DNA of 64,000 bases, from the NCBI RefSeq assembly GCF_002286965.1, contig NZ_NSKD01000002.1, forward strand, positions 62,001 through 126,000, read 5' to 3'. The position numbers and the translations under genes are program-made. Of the stretch, positions 39,937-47,940 are shown piece by piece; position 1 is the stretch's first letter; every line of letters begins with the position of its first letter. Source of the DNA: Halovibrio salipaludis. GTDB lineage: Bacteria; Pseudomonadota; Gammaproteobacteria; Pseudomonadales; Oleiphilaceae. The notes below the pieces were generated by a model. The model was given only the letters and a program-made list of their open reading frames with translations, searched no databases and was not told the DNA's origin.

Positions 39937-42900
39937 TTGACTGAGCAAAGTACTGATTGGCGAACACAGATCAAGCAATCCCTGGCTGACTGCCGGCAGT
40001 GGGAGACTGCGCGCATTCTGCGGCTGATGGGCAAGGGCGAGCCGGATTCCAAAACCCAGGAGCGGATTGAGGCACTTCTGAAAGAGGGGCAGGAAGCGCT
40101 GGCGCGGCGGCGCTTGCTGGTGCCGTCCATTTCGTACCCCGAGTCGCTGCCGGTTTCGGAACGGGCGGAGGATATCCGTTCGCTTCTGGAGCAGCACCAG
40201 GTGGTGATTGTTGCCGGTGAGACCGGCTCGGGTAAGACGACGCAGCTGCCCAAGATGGCGCTCGAGGCCGGGCGTGGCCGGCGTGGGCTGGTGGGGCATA
40301 CCCAGCCGCGGCGGATTGCGGCGCGCACGGTGGCGCAGCGTCTGGCGGAGGAAATGGAGACCCGGGTCGGTGAGACGGTGGGTTACCAGGTGCGCTTCAG
40401 TGACCAGACCAGTGAGGATTCGCTGGTCAAGGTGATGACGGACGGCATCCTGCTGAATGAGCTGACCCATGACCGCTTCCTGGACCGCTACGACACCATC
40501 ATTGTGGATGAGGCCCATGAGCGCAGTCTGAACATCGATTTCCTGTTGGGGGCGCTCAAACGGATTCTTCCGAAACGGCCTGACCTGAAGGTGATCATTA
40601 CCTCGGCGACCATCGAGCTGGACCGGTTCAGTGCCTATTTTGACGATGCGCCGGTACTGGAGGTTTCGGGGCGGACGCATCCGGTGGAGGTGCGGTATCG
40701 GCCGCTGGCGGACTCCGAGGATCCGGAGTCGGGCTGGCCGGGGGCGATTGAATCCATTGTTCACGAGATCGAGGATTACGAGAAGGATCAGGGCAAGGGG
40801 CCCGGGGATATCCTGGTGTTCCTGCCGGGGGAGCGGGACATCCGGCAGGTGAGCAAGGAGCTGCGCCATGCGGATCTTCAGCACACCGAGGTGCTGCCGC
40901 TGTACGCGCGGCTGTCGAACCGCGAGCAGAACCGGGTGTTCCAGCCCCATGGCGGGCGGCGGATCGTGCTGGCCACCAATGTGGCCGAGACCTCGCTGAC
41001 AGTGCCGGGCATCCATTACGTGATCGATACGGGTCTGGCGCGGCTGAGCCGTTACAGCGTGCGCTCGAAGATGCAGCGCCTGCCGGTTGAGCCCATCGCC
41101 CAGGCCAGCGCGGAGCAGCGCAAGGGGCGCTGTGGGCGTGTGGCCCCCGGGATCTGTTTTCGACTCTATGACGAGTCGGATTTCCTGAACCGGCCCGAGT
41201 TCACGGACCCGGAGATCCGCCGGACCAACCTGGCGTCCGTGATTCTGCAGATGACGAACATGGGCCTGGGCGACGTCAAGCGCTTCCCCTTCATCGACCC
41301 ACCGGATAAGCGCCTGGTCAACGACGGCTACAAGCTGCTGGAAGAGCTGGGGGCCGTGGATCGGGGGCGAAAAGTAACCAAGGCTGGGCAGCGCATGGCG
41401 CGGCTGCCGGTGGACCCGAGGCTGGCGCGCATGCTGCTGGCGGCCGAGCGGGAGGGCAGCCTGGCCGAGGTAGCCGTGATCGCGGCTGGGCTGAGTATCC
41501 AGGACCCCCGTGAACGCCCGGGCGACAAGCAGACCCAGGCGGACCAGGCGCATGCGCTGTTCCGCGACAACCATTCGGACTTCAACAGTCTGCTCAATCT
41601 CTGGAACAGCTGGGAGGAGCAGCGCCAGACGCTGTCCGGCAATCAGCTCCAGAAATGGTGCCGAAAGCATTTCGTGGCCTTCCTGCGCATGCGGGAGTGG
41701 CGCGACATTCACCGCCAGATCCTGCTTCTGGCAAAGGAGCAGGGCATGCGGGTGAACCAGCGGCCGGCGGACTATGGTTCCGTGCACCGGGCGCTTCTGG
41801 CCGGCCTCCTGGGCAACGTGGCGCTGAAGGAGGAGAAGGGCTGGTTCCACGGGACGCGTAACCGCAAATTCCGGATCTTTCCGGGCTCCGCGCTGGCGAA
41901 GAAGCCACCGAAGTGGATCATGGCCGCCGAGATTGTGGAGACCAGCCAGGTGTTCGCGCGCATGGTGGCGGGGATCGAGGTGGAGTGGATCGAACCACTC
42001 GCCGAACACGTGGTCCGGCGCAACCACGCTGAGCCGCACTGGGAGAAGAAGCGGGCCCAGGTCATGGCCATGGAGTCGGTCACACTCTATGGCCTGACCA
42101 TCGTCTCGAATCGCCGGGTGGGGTATGCCCGGATCGATCCGGAACTGTCGCGGGAGATCTTCATCCGTCGGGCCCTGGTTGAAGGCGAGTACAGGACCAG
42201 GGCCCCCTTCGTGCTGGCCAATCAGGAGTTGATCGAAGAGGTCACTTCGCTGGAGGACAAGGTTCGCCGGCGGGATCTGCTGGTGGATGAGGAGACCCTG
42301 TTCCAGTTCTACCATGAGCGCCTGCCCGCCGACATTGTCAGTGGCAAGGGTTTTGAGCGCTGGTGGAAGCAGCTTAATGACGAGCAACTCAGTCGCTTCT
42401 ACCTGACCGAGTCCGATGTCTTCCAGAAAGAGCCCGGGACGGACACGCAGAGCCTGTATCCCGATACGCTGCAGTGGCATGGCCTCACGTTTGAACTGCG
42501 CTATCACTTCGAACCGGGTACGGCGGAAGACGGCGTGAGCATCCGGGTGCCGATCATGGCGCTCAAGCAGCTGCCGGTGGAGCGGCTGGGATGGCTGGTG
42601 CCGGGGCTGCTGCGCGATCGCGCCATCGCGCTGGTGAAGAGCCTGCCCAAGTCACTGCGCCGCAACTTTGTGCCGGTGCCCGACTTCGTGGACGCCGCCC
42701 TCGCTAATCTCACCCCCTGCAATGAACCACTGACCCGCAGGCTCGGTGAGCAGCTCCAGCGGATGACCGGCGTGCGGATACCCGAGGATGCGTGGGATCC
42801 GGATCACCTGCCGGACCATCTGCGCATGAACGTGCAGGTGATTGATGACAAGGGCAACATCCTGGATCAGGGGCGGGATGTGGAAGGGCTGATCGCCCGC

Positions 42901-43830
42901 CACGAGGACGAGGCCCACCAGGCGCTGGAAAGTGCCATGCAGGAGGCCCCTGAGGAATCCGAAGTCGAGAGGGTTGTCTCCGACTGGCCGGGGGGCGAGC
43001 TGCCGGAGAGTGTCGAGACCGAGCAGGGCGGCATGCAGGTTCGTGTCTATCCGGTGCTGGAGGATGAGGGGCAGGGGGTTCGCCAGACCCAGGTGCTGGA
43101 TCCGGTCCGGGCCTGGTACCTGAATCGCCGGGGGATTGCGCGCATCCTGGTGAACCGGCTCGGCAATACGCTGCGGGATCTGGATCGACGACTGCCCGGT
43201 TTCCACGAAGCCTCGCTGCTGTTCGCCCCGGTCGGGCGCAAGACAGAGCTGCTGGACGACCTGCTCATTGCAACGGCCCAGTCCCACTTCCTGGCGGATC
43301 AGGCGCTGCCACGCAGCGAGCGGGATCTGGAGAGCTGTCTTGAGAGCGGCCGCAGCGGCTTCGTGCCCGCGCTGGAAGCCAACAGCCGGCTCCTGCTCCA
43401 GATCATGGAGCGCCATCACCAGGTGATGAAGGGGCTGAAGGGCAAGATCCCGCTGAACGTTGCCCAGAGCATGGCGGACCTCAAGTTCCAGATGAGCCAG
43501 CTGATTTACCCGGGGTTCATGGCGGCAACACCACCGGAGTGGCTGAAGCATTTTCCGCGCTATATGGACGCGGCGTTGATCCGTCTGGACAAGATGCCCC
43601 GGGAAGCAGGTCGTGAGCGGGCCTTTCTCTCGGAGTTCCAGCCCTTCTGGGAACGCTACGTTGAGAGGCGCGAGGCACTGGCCGTGCAGGGGATCGAGGA
43701 CGAGGCCCTGATCACCTACCGGTGGATGCTGGAGGAATACCGTGTGTCGTATTTCGCACAGCAGCTGGGAACCGCTGTAACGGTTTCCCCCCAGCGCCTT
43801 GAGCGCCAGTGGCAGGAGGTCCGCCGCTGA
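39937..43830 (+). CDS. hrpA: ATP-dependent RNA helicase HrpA (DEAH box)
   Basis: Large DEAH-box helicase acting on stalled or colliding ribosomes and mRNA. 1297 residues from TTG 39937. Motifs: GETGSGKTTQLP (I), TQPRRIAA, DEAHERSLN (II), TSATIE (III), NVAETSLTVPGI, QRKGRCGRVAPG (VI), then helicase-associated, OB-fold and long C-terminal (DUF3418-type) domains. No ATG lies near the start: TTG 39937 has GGAG 11 bases upstream, while TTG 39904 would start next to the palindromic element without a ribosome binding site. The start is therefore uncertain. Confidence 0.93.
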   Translation: MTEQSTDWRTQIKQSLADCRQWETARILRLMGKGEPDSKTQERIEALLKEGQEALARRRLLVPSISYPESLPVSERAEDIRSLLEQHQVVIVAGETGSGKTTQLPKMALEAGRGRRGLVGHTQPRRIAARTVAQRLAEEMETRVGETVGYQVRFSDQTSEDSLVKVMTDGILLNELTHDRFLDRYDTIIVDEAHERSLNIDFLLGALKRILPKRPDLKVIITSATIELDRFSAYFDDAPVLEVSGRTHPVEVRYRPLADSEDPESGWPGAIESIVHEIEDYEKDQGKGPGDILVFLPGERDIRQVSKELRHADLQHTEVLPLYARLSNREQNRVFQPHGGRRIVLATNVAETSLTVPGIHYVIDTGLARLSRYSVRSKMQRLPVEPIAQASAEQRKGRCGRVAPGICFRLYDESDFLNRPEFTDPEIRRTNLASVILQMTNMGLGDVKRFPFIDPPDKRLVNDGYKLLEELGAVDRGRKVTKAGQRMARLPVDPRLARMLLAAEREGSLAEVAVIAAGLSIQDPRERPGDKQTQADQAHALFRDNHSDFNSLLNLWNSWEEQRQTLSGNQLQKWCRKHFVAFLRMREWRDIHRQILLLAKEQGMRVNQRPADYGSVHRALLAGLLGNVALKEEKGWFHGTRNRKFRIFPGSALAKKPPKWIMAAEIVETSQVFARMVAGIEVEWIEPLAEHVVRRNHAEPHWEKKRAQVMAMESVTLYGLTIVSNRRVGYARIDPELSREIFIRRALVEGEYRTRAPFVLANQELIEEVTSLEDKVRRRDLLVDEETLFQFYHERLPADIVSGKGFERWWKQLNDEQLSRFYLTESDVFQKEPGTDTQSLYPDTLQWHGLTFELRYHFEPGTAEDGVSIRVPIMALKQLPVERLGWLVPGLLRDRAIALVKSLPKSLRRNFVPVPDFVDAALANLTPCNEPLTRRLGEQLQRMTGVRIPEDAWDPDHLPDHLRMNVQVIDDKGNILDQGRDVEGLIARHEDEAHQALESAMQEAPEESEVERVVSDWPGGELPESVETEQGGMQVRVYPVLEDEGQGVRQTQVLDPVRAWYLNRRGIARILVNRLGNTLRDLDRRLPGFHEASLLFAPVGRKTELLDDLLIATAQSHFLADQALPRSERDLESCLESGRSGFVPALEANSRLLLQIMERHHQVMKGLKGKIPLNVAQSMADLKFQMSQLIYPGFMAATPPEWLKHFPRYMDAALIRLDKMPREAGRERAFLSEFQPFWERYVERREALAVQGIEDEALITYRWMLEEYRVSYFAQQLGTAVTVSPQRLERQWQEVRR

Positions 43831-43867
43831 CGCGCGCCACCTGACACCCGGTGCCGATGTGTTAATA

Positions 43868-43880
43868 TCCTGAGTCAGGA
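43868..43880. promoter_or_regulatory. Operator-like palindrome before the KAS III gene
   Basis: TCCTGA-G-TCAGGA is a perfect 13-bp palindrome 45 bases before the GTG start, next to the AT-rich GTTAATAT. A second weak inverted pair GAAC/GTTC follows at 43879-43896. It may bind a regulator of this fatty-acid gene; no known consensus is matched. Confidence 0.3.
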
Positions 43881-43925
43881 ACTATTTCACAGGTTCTCCA
43901 TTCAACAACAACCGGAGTCTATCCC

Positions 43926-45047
43926 GTGTCCTCAGCAGTCATCAGCGCCACCGGTCTTTTCTCGCCGCCCAGCGTCATCGACAACGACGAACTGGTGGAA
44001 GCCTTCAACGCCTACGTCGAACGCCACAACGAACGCAACGCGGACGCGATTGAGCGTGGCGATGTGGAAGCGCTGCAGCCTTCATCCTCGGCGTTCATCG
44101 AGAAGGCCTCAGGCATCAAGCGCCGGCATGTGATGGACAAGGAAGGCATCCTGGACCCCGAGCGCATGAAGCCCTCTATTCCGCAGCGCCCGAACTCGGA
44201 CTATGGCATCCAGTGTGAGATGTCGGTCAAGGCCACGAATCAGGCACTGGAACGGGCCGGGATCAGGGCGGAGGATCTGGATGCGGTGATTGTTGCCTGT
44301 TCGAACCTGGAGCGCCCCTATCCGGCGGTAGCGGTTGAAGTCCAGGATGCGCTCGGCGTGGAAGGCTTTGCCTACGACATGAACGTGGCCTGCAGTTCCG
44401 CGACCTTCGGCATCCAGAACGCCGTTGATGCCATCAATAACGGGCACGCCCGGACGGTGCTGGTTGTGAATCCGGAGATCTGCAGTGCCCACCTGAATTT
44501 CTGCGACCGGGACAGCCACTTCATTTTCGGCGACGCCTGCACCGCCATCATCGTCCAGCATCCGGATGATGTGCCGGCTGGGCGTGGTTTCGAGGTGTTG
44601 GGCACCCGGCTCAAGACCCGCTTTTCCAACAACATCCGGAACAACTTCGGGTTCCTGAACCGCGCGGACGAGTCCGGCATCGGGCAGGCGGACAAGCTGT
44701 TCGTTCAGGAGGGCCGCAAGGTGTTCAAGGAGGTCTCTCCTCTGGTGGCTGAGCTGATTGGTGAGCACCTGGGTGCGCTTGGTCTCGGTACCGATCAGTT
44801 GCGGCGCATGTGGCTGCACCAGGCGAACCTCAACATGAACGAGCTGATCGCCAAACGGGTCCTTGGGCGTGATGCCGAAGCCGGCGAGGCGCCGGTGATA
44901 CTGGATGAGTACGCCAATACCAGCTCCGCAGGCTCCATCATCGCCTTTGACCAGTACCAGGCCGACCTGAACAGTGGCGATTACGGCATCATCTGTTCCT
45001 TCGGGGCTGGCTACTCCATCGGTAACGTCGTGGTCCGCAAGCGCTGA
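43926..45047 (+). CDS. Beta-ketoacyl-ACP synthase III homologue
   Basis: Thiolase-fold condensing enzyme, 373 residues. The KAS III catalytic triad is intact: Cys156 (NVACSSATFG), His298 (MWLHQANLNM) and Asn331 (YANTSSAGS); the C-terminal GAGYSIGNVVVRK closes the fold. It is longer than FabH (about 317) and matches the form that in Pseudomonas (PA3286 type) takes medium-chain acyl-CoA into fatty acid synthesis. GTG start with GGAG eight bases upstream. fadD lies upstream across hrpA and a thioesterase gene is convergent. The substrate assignment is by similarity only. Confidence 0.85.
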   Translation: MSSAVISATGLFSPPSVIDNDELVEAFNAYVERHNERNADAIERGDVEALQPSSSAFIEKASGIKRRHVMDKEGILDPERMKPSIPQRPNSDYGIQCEMSVKATNQALERAGIRAEDLDAVIVACSNLERPYPAVAVEVQDALGVEGFAYDMNVACSSATFGIQNAVDAINNGHARTVLVVNPEICSAHLNFCDRDSHFIFGDACTAIIVQHPDDVPAGRGFEVLGTRLKTRFSNNIRNNFGFLNRADESGIGQADKLFVQEGRKVFKEVSPLVAELIGEHLGALGLGTDQLRRMWLHQANLNMNELIAKRVLGRDAEAGEAPVILDEYANTSSAGSIIAFDQYQADLNSGDYGIICSFGAGYSIGNVVVRKR

Positions 45048-45055
45048 AGCGGCCC

Positions 45056-45481
45056 TTACTGGCCGCTCTCCGCGCTCAGTGATCGCAAGTGGTCGGGCAG
45101 GGGGGTGGGGCGGCCAGTGTCATGATTGATCCACACCACCTTGGCGCTGCCTGATGCATAGAGAGCATCGTCATCAGCGCCCAGAACCCTATAGAAGTTC
45201 TCCAGGCTGCTGTTGCCGGCCCTGCCGGTGCGCACTTCAACCCTGATCCTGGTGGGATAGACCAGTTCCTGGTGGAAGGTTGCGCTCGTGGTTACGATCA
45301 CCGGGCCCTCGCCCTGGCCGTCCGCTGTCAGTGTGAGACTGTCGAACCAACGGATCCGTGCCTCTTCAAAAAACCTGAAATACACCGTATTGTTCACATG
45401 GCCGTAGGCATCCTGGTCGCCCCAGCGGACAGGGAAGGTTTCCTCATGGACCAGTCGGCCCTCGGGTTGGTTCTCGGACAT
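45056..45481 (-). CDS. Hotdog-fold acyl-CoA thioesterase
   Basis: 141-residue 4HBT/YbgC-type thioesterase hydrolysing acyl-CoA. The active-site motif WGDQDAYGHVNNTVYFRFFEEAR has the catalytic Asp and the helix that follows it; VEVRTGRAGNSSLEN is the second conserved part. It is convergent with the KAS III gene, nine bases apart; AGCGGCC/GGCCGCT at 45048-45067 forms a small hairpin around its stop codon. It is divergent from mlaA. Confidence 0.88.
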   Translation of the reverse strand: MSENQPEGRLVHEETFPVRWGDQDAYGHVNNTVYFRFFEEARIRWFDSLTLTADGQGEGPVIVTTSATFHQELVYPTRIRVEVRTGRAGNSSLENFYRVLGADDDALYASGSAKVVWINHDTGRPTPLPDHLRSLSAESGQ

Positions 45482-45567
45482 GATGACTCCTGTTCTATGG
45501 ATGGCGCTGATTCTAGGGCCGGAACAGATGATTTCAATCCCCCTGCAGACAGGTTTACAGGTTGATG

Positions 45568-46356
45568 ATGCAACGAACCCTGCTCGCGCTCAGTCTCTCC
45601 CTGGCCCTGGCTACCGGTGCCACTGCACAGCAGCCGGAAGACAGCGCCGCCAGTGCACTGCCCGGCGATGCGGATCCTCAGAAGGTGGCGGATACATCCG
45701 CCTTTGACGACCGTGATCCCTGGGAGTCGTTCAACCGCAGCATCTTCACCTTCAACGAGGTGGTGGACCGCAACCTGCTCAAGCCCGTGGCGCGCGGCTA
45801 TAACCGTGTCACGCCGGAGCCCGTGAATGACGGGGTCAGCAATTTCTTCAGCAACCTGAGTGAGCCGGGCAACATCCTCAACAGCCTGCTCCAGGGCAAG
45901 GGCGAGGATGCGCTCATCAGCACCGGCCGCTTCATCTTCAACACCACCTTCGGGTTGCTTGGGCTGGTGGATGTGGCCAGCTACATGGAATTGCCGGAAA
46001 AGGAAGAGGACTTCGGCCAGACCTTTGGCTACTGGGGGGCTGACTCCGGACCTTTCCTGATGCTGCCGTTCCTGGGGCCCTCAACGGTCCGGGATGCCAC
46101 GGGCAGGGGGGTGGATTACGCTATTCCGGATCTCATGGACGAGGTGGATTCCCCCGAAGTCTATTACCTTTATGCGCTCTACGGAGTGGATCTCAGGGCC
46201 TCGCTTCTGAGCTATGAGGAGCAGATCACGGGCGACCGTTACACGTTCATACGCAATGCCTATCTGCAGCGTCGGGAGTACCAGGTCAATGATGGCAGGG
46301 TGGAAAATGACCCCTTTGCCAATGATGATGAGGACATGATGCTCGAGGATTTCTGA
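45568..46356 (+). CDS. mlaA: MlaA/VacJ-family outer-membrane lipid asymmetry protein
   Basis: Outer-membrane component that removes surface phospholipids and passes them to the Mla retrograde pathway. 262 residues. Conserved DPWESFNRSIFTFNEVVDRNLLKPVARGY begins the VacJ domain; FGQTFGYWG and GPFLMLPFLGPSTVRDA follow. ATG 45568 is chosen (ACAGG six bases upstream; ATG 45565 also possible). The signal peptide ends LALATGATAQQ with no cysteine, so unlike E. coli MlaA it lacks a lipobox and would be cut by signal peptidase I. The C-terminus is very acidic. Confidence 0.92.
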   Translation: MQRTLLALSLSLALATGATAQQPEDSAASALPGDADPQKVADTSAFDDRDPWESFNRSIFTFNEVVDRNLLKPVARGYNRVTPEPVNDGVSNFFSNLSEPGNILNSLLQGKGEDALISTGRFIFNTTFGLLGLVDVASYMELPEKEEDFGQTFGYWGADSGPFLMLPFLGPSTVRDATGRGVDYAIPDLMDEVDSPEVYYLYALYGVDLRASLLSYEEQITGDRYTFIRNAYLQRREYQVNDGRVENDPFANDDEDMMLEDF

Positions 46357-46409
46357 TCGGGGGCTATACTCAGGTCAGGTTTACCCGGGTAGTGGCCATG
46401 GAGTCCATT

Positions 46410-47873
46410 ATGAACCGCAGGATCGCGCACTACCGCAAACTGCTCGCCCAGGCCCGCACCTATGAACAGTGGAAGGCGGCGGCACTGGAGCTGGATTATC
46501 TGGAAGGCAATGTGGAATGGAAGGAGGCGTTCGCCTCCGAGTTCTACAACTACAACCTCATCCATGACCGCCTGAGGGAGCTGCGCCACTACCACCAGAC
46601 CGGCGACTATGCCCGGCTCAAGCGCGCGATCCGGGAAGGGCTCCATCACGATCTCGGCAACATCGCGAACCCCGCGCTCTACCACAACAGCTATGTGGGC
46701 ACCAAGCACCTGATCGAGGAATACGTGAACCAGGTGTGTGAGTCCATCAACCTTCTGTGTGACACCCCCATGCAGGAGCTGCCCGAAAGCGAAAAGCTGG
46801 GCTTCTTCAAGGATACCCTGCTGAGCTATGGCCGCCCGGCATTGCTGCTCAGCGGCGGTGCCACGCTTGGCCTGTTCCACCTGGGGGTGATCCGCACCCT
46901 CTGGGAACGGGACCTGCTCCCACAGGTCATCTCTGGGTCCAGCGCCGGCGCTGTGATGGCGGCCATGGTCGGAACCACACCGGACGATGAGCTGGACCAG
47001 CTTCTGGAGCCGGAACGCCACAACCTCAAGGCCTGGCGCTGGAAGGGGGTGATCAATGGCCTGCGCGGGGCGGGGTTCATGGACCAGAGCGTGCTGGAAC
47101 AGTGCCTGCGTGAGAATATCGGGGAGTACACCTTCGAGGAAGCGTTCCAGCACACGGGCCGCTCCACCAACATCAGCGTTTCCTCGGACCAGGGCCAGTA
47201 CGGGGCGCGGCTGCTCAGTGGCTATACCTCCCCCTATATGCTGGTATGGAGCGCTGCTCTGGCCTCCTCCGCGGTGCCCGGGGTCTTTCCGCCCGTGCAG
47301 TTGCAGAAGAAGGATCACCAGGGGGGCACGGTGCCCTACATGCCGCGCCTGCGCTTCGTGGACGGGTCGGTGGTGAGTGACCTGCCGCGCGAACGCCTGA
47401 TGCACCTGTACGATGTGAACTTCACCCTGGTCAGCCAGACCAACCCGCATGTGGTGCCGTTTCTGCGTCGGGATCATGGACAGTCCCGGGAGAGCCTCGC
47501 GAGTCTGCCCCTGTCGCTGCTGAAGGCGGAGATGCAGTTCCATGGCAAGGGGCTGTTCGATGTGCTGAGGCGGCGCATGCGGCCGGAGCTTGCCCGCCAG
47601 GCCTGCGGCCAGATCTATACCATCATGGCCCAGCAGTACCAGGGGGACGTGACCCTGGCACCGCGCTACCGGATGCGGCACTTCCGGCGCATGATGTCGA
47701 ATCCGTCGCCGGAATTCGTGCGCGAGATGATGCTGGAGGGCGAGCGGGCCACCTGGCCGCTGATCTCCCAGATCCGTACCCATGCCAAGATCTCACGCAC
47801 GCTGGAGGGTTGCATCCGCCGGCTGCGCCAGCACAACCGCAAGGGCGCTGAGCTGCACGTGATCGCGAGCTGA
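46410..47873 (+). CDS. Patatin-like phospholipase/lipase (DUF3336 type)
   Basis: 487-residue serine hydrolase. An N-terminal helical DUF3336-type region (AQARTYEQWKAAALELD) precedes the patatin core: oxyanion loop LLLSGGATLGLFHLGV, nucleophile GSSAG, and the catalytic Asp in VDGSVVSDLP. Similar proteins act on triacylglycerol or phospholipid. ATG 46410 is preferred, six bases after GGAG (46400-46403); earlier GTG/ATG codons at 46392 and 46398 have none. No signal peptide, so cytoplasmic or membrane-associated. It follows mlaA by 53 bases, and both deal with lipids. Confidence 0.9.
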   Translation: MNRRIAHYRKLLAQARTYEQWKAAALELDYLEGNVEWKEAFASEFYNYNLIHDRLRELRHYHQTGDYARLKRAIREGLHHDLGNIANPALYHNSYVGTKHLIEEYVNQVCESINLLCDTPMQELPESEKLGFFKDTLLSYGRPALLLSGGATLGLFHLGVIRTLWERDLLPQVISGSSAGAVMAAMVGTTPDDELDQLLEPERHNLKAWRWKGVINGLRGAGFMDQSVLEQCLRENIGEYTFEEAFQHTGRSTNISVSSDQGQYGARLLSGYTSPYMLVWSAALASSAVPGVFPPVQLQKKDHQGGTVPYMPRLRFVDGSVVSDLPRERLMHLYDVNFTLVSQTNPHVVPFLRRDHGQSRESLASLPLSLLKAEMQFHGKGLFDVLRRRMRPELARQACGQIYTIMAQQYQGDVTLAPRYRMRHFRRMMSNPSPEFVREMMLEGERATWPLISQIRTHAKISRTLEGCIRRLRQHNRKGAELHVIAS

Positions 47874-47940
47874 GCCTGTACGCTCCGGGAGCCGCCCGCT
47901 ATCATGAGCGGTCTCTTAACCGACCTTTGGACAGGAGCGC

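Noticed and set aside
39934-42507. 857-codon open frame on the minus strand across hrpA
   Set aside because: It is fully antisense to the conserved helicase motifs of HrpA and has no family motifs; long antisense frames are expected at this GC content.
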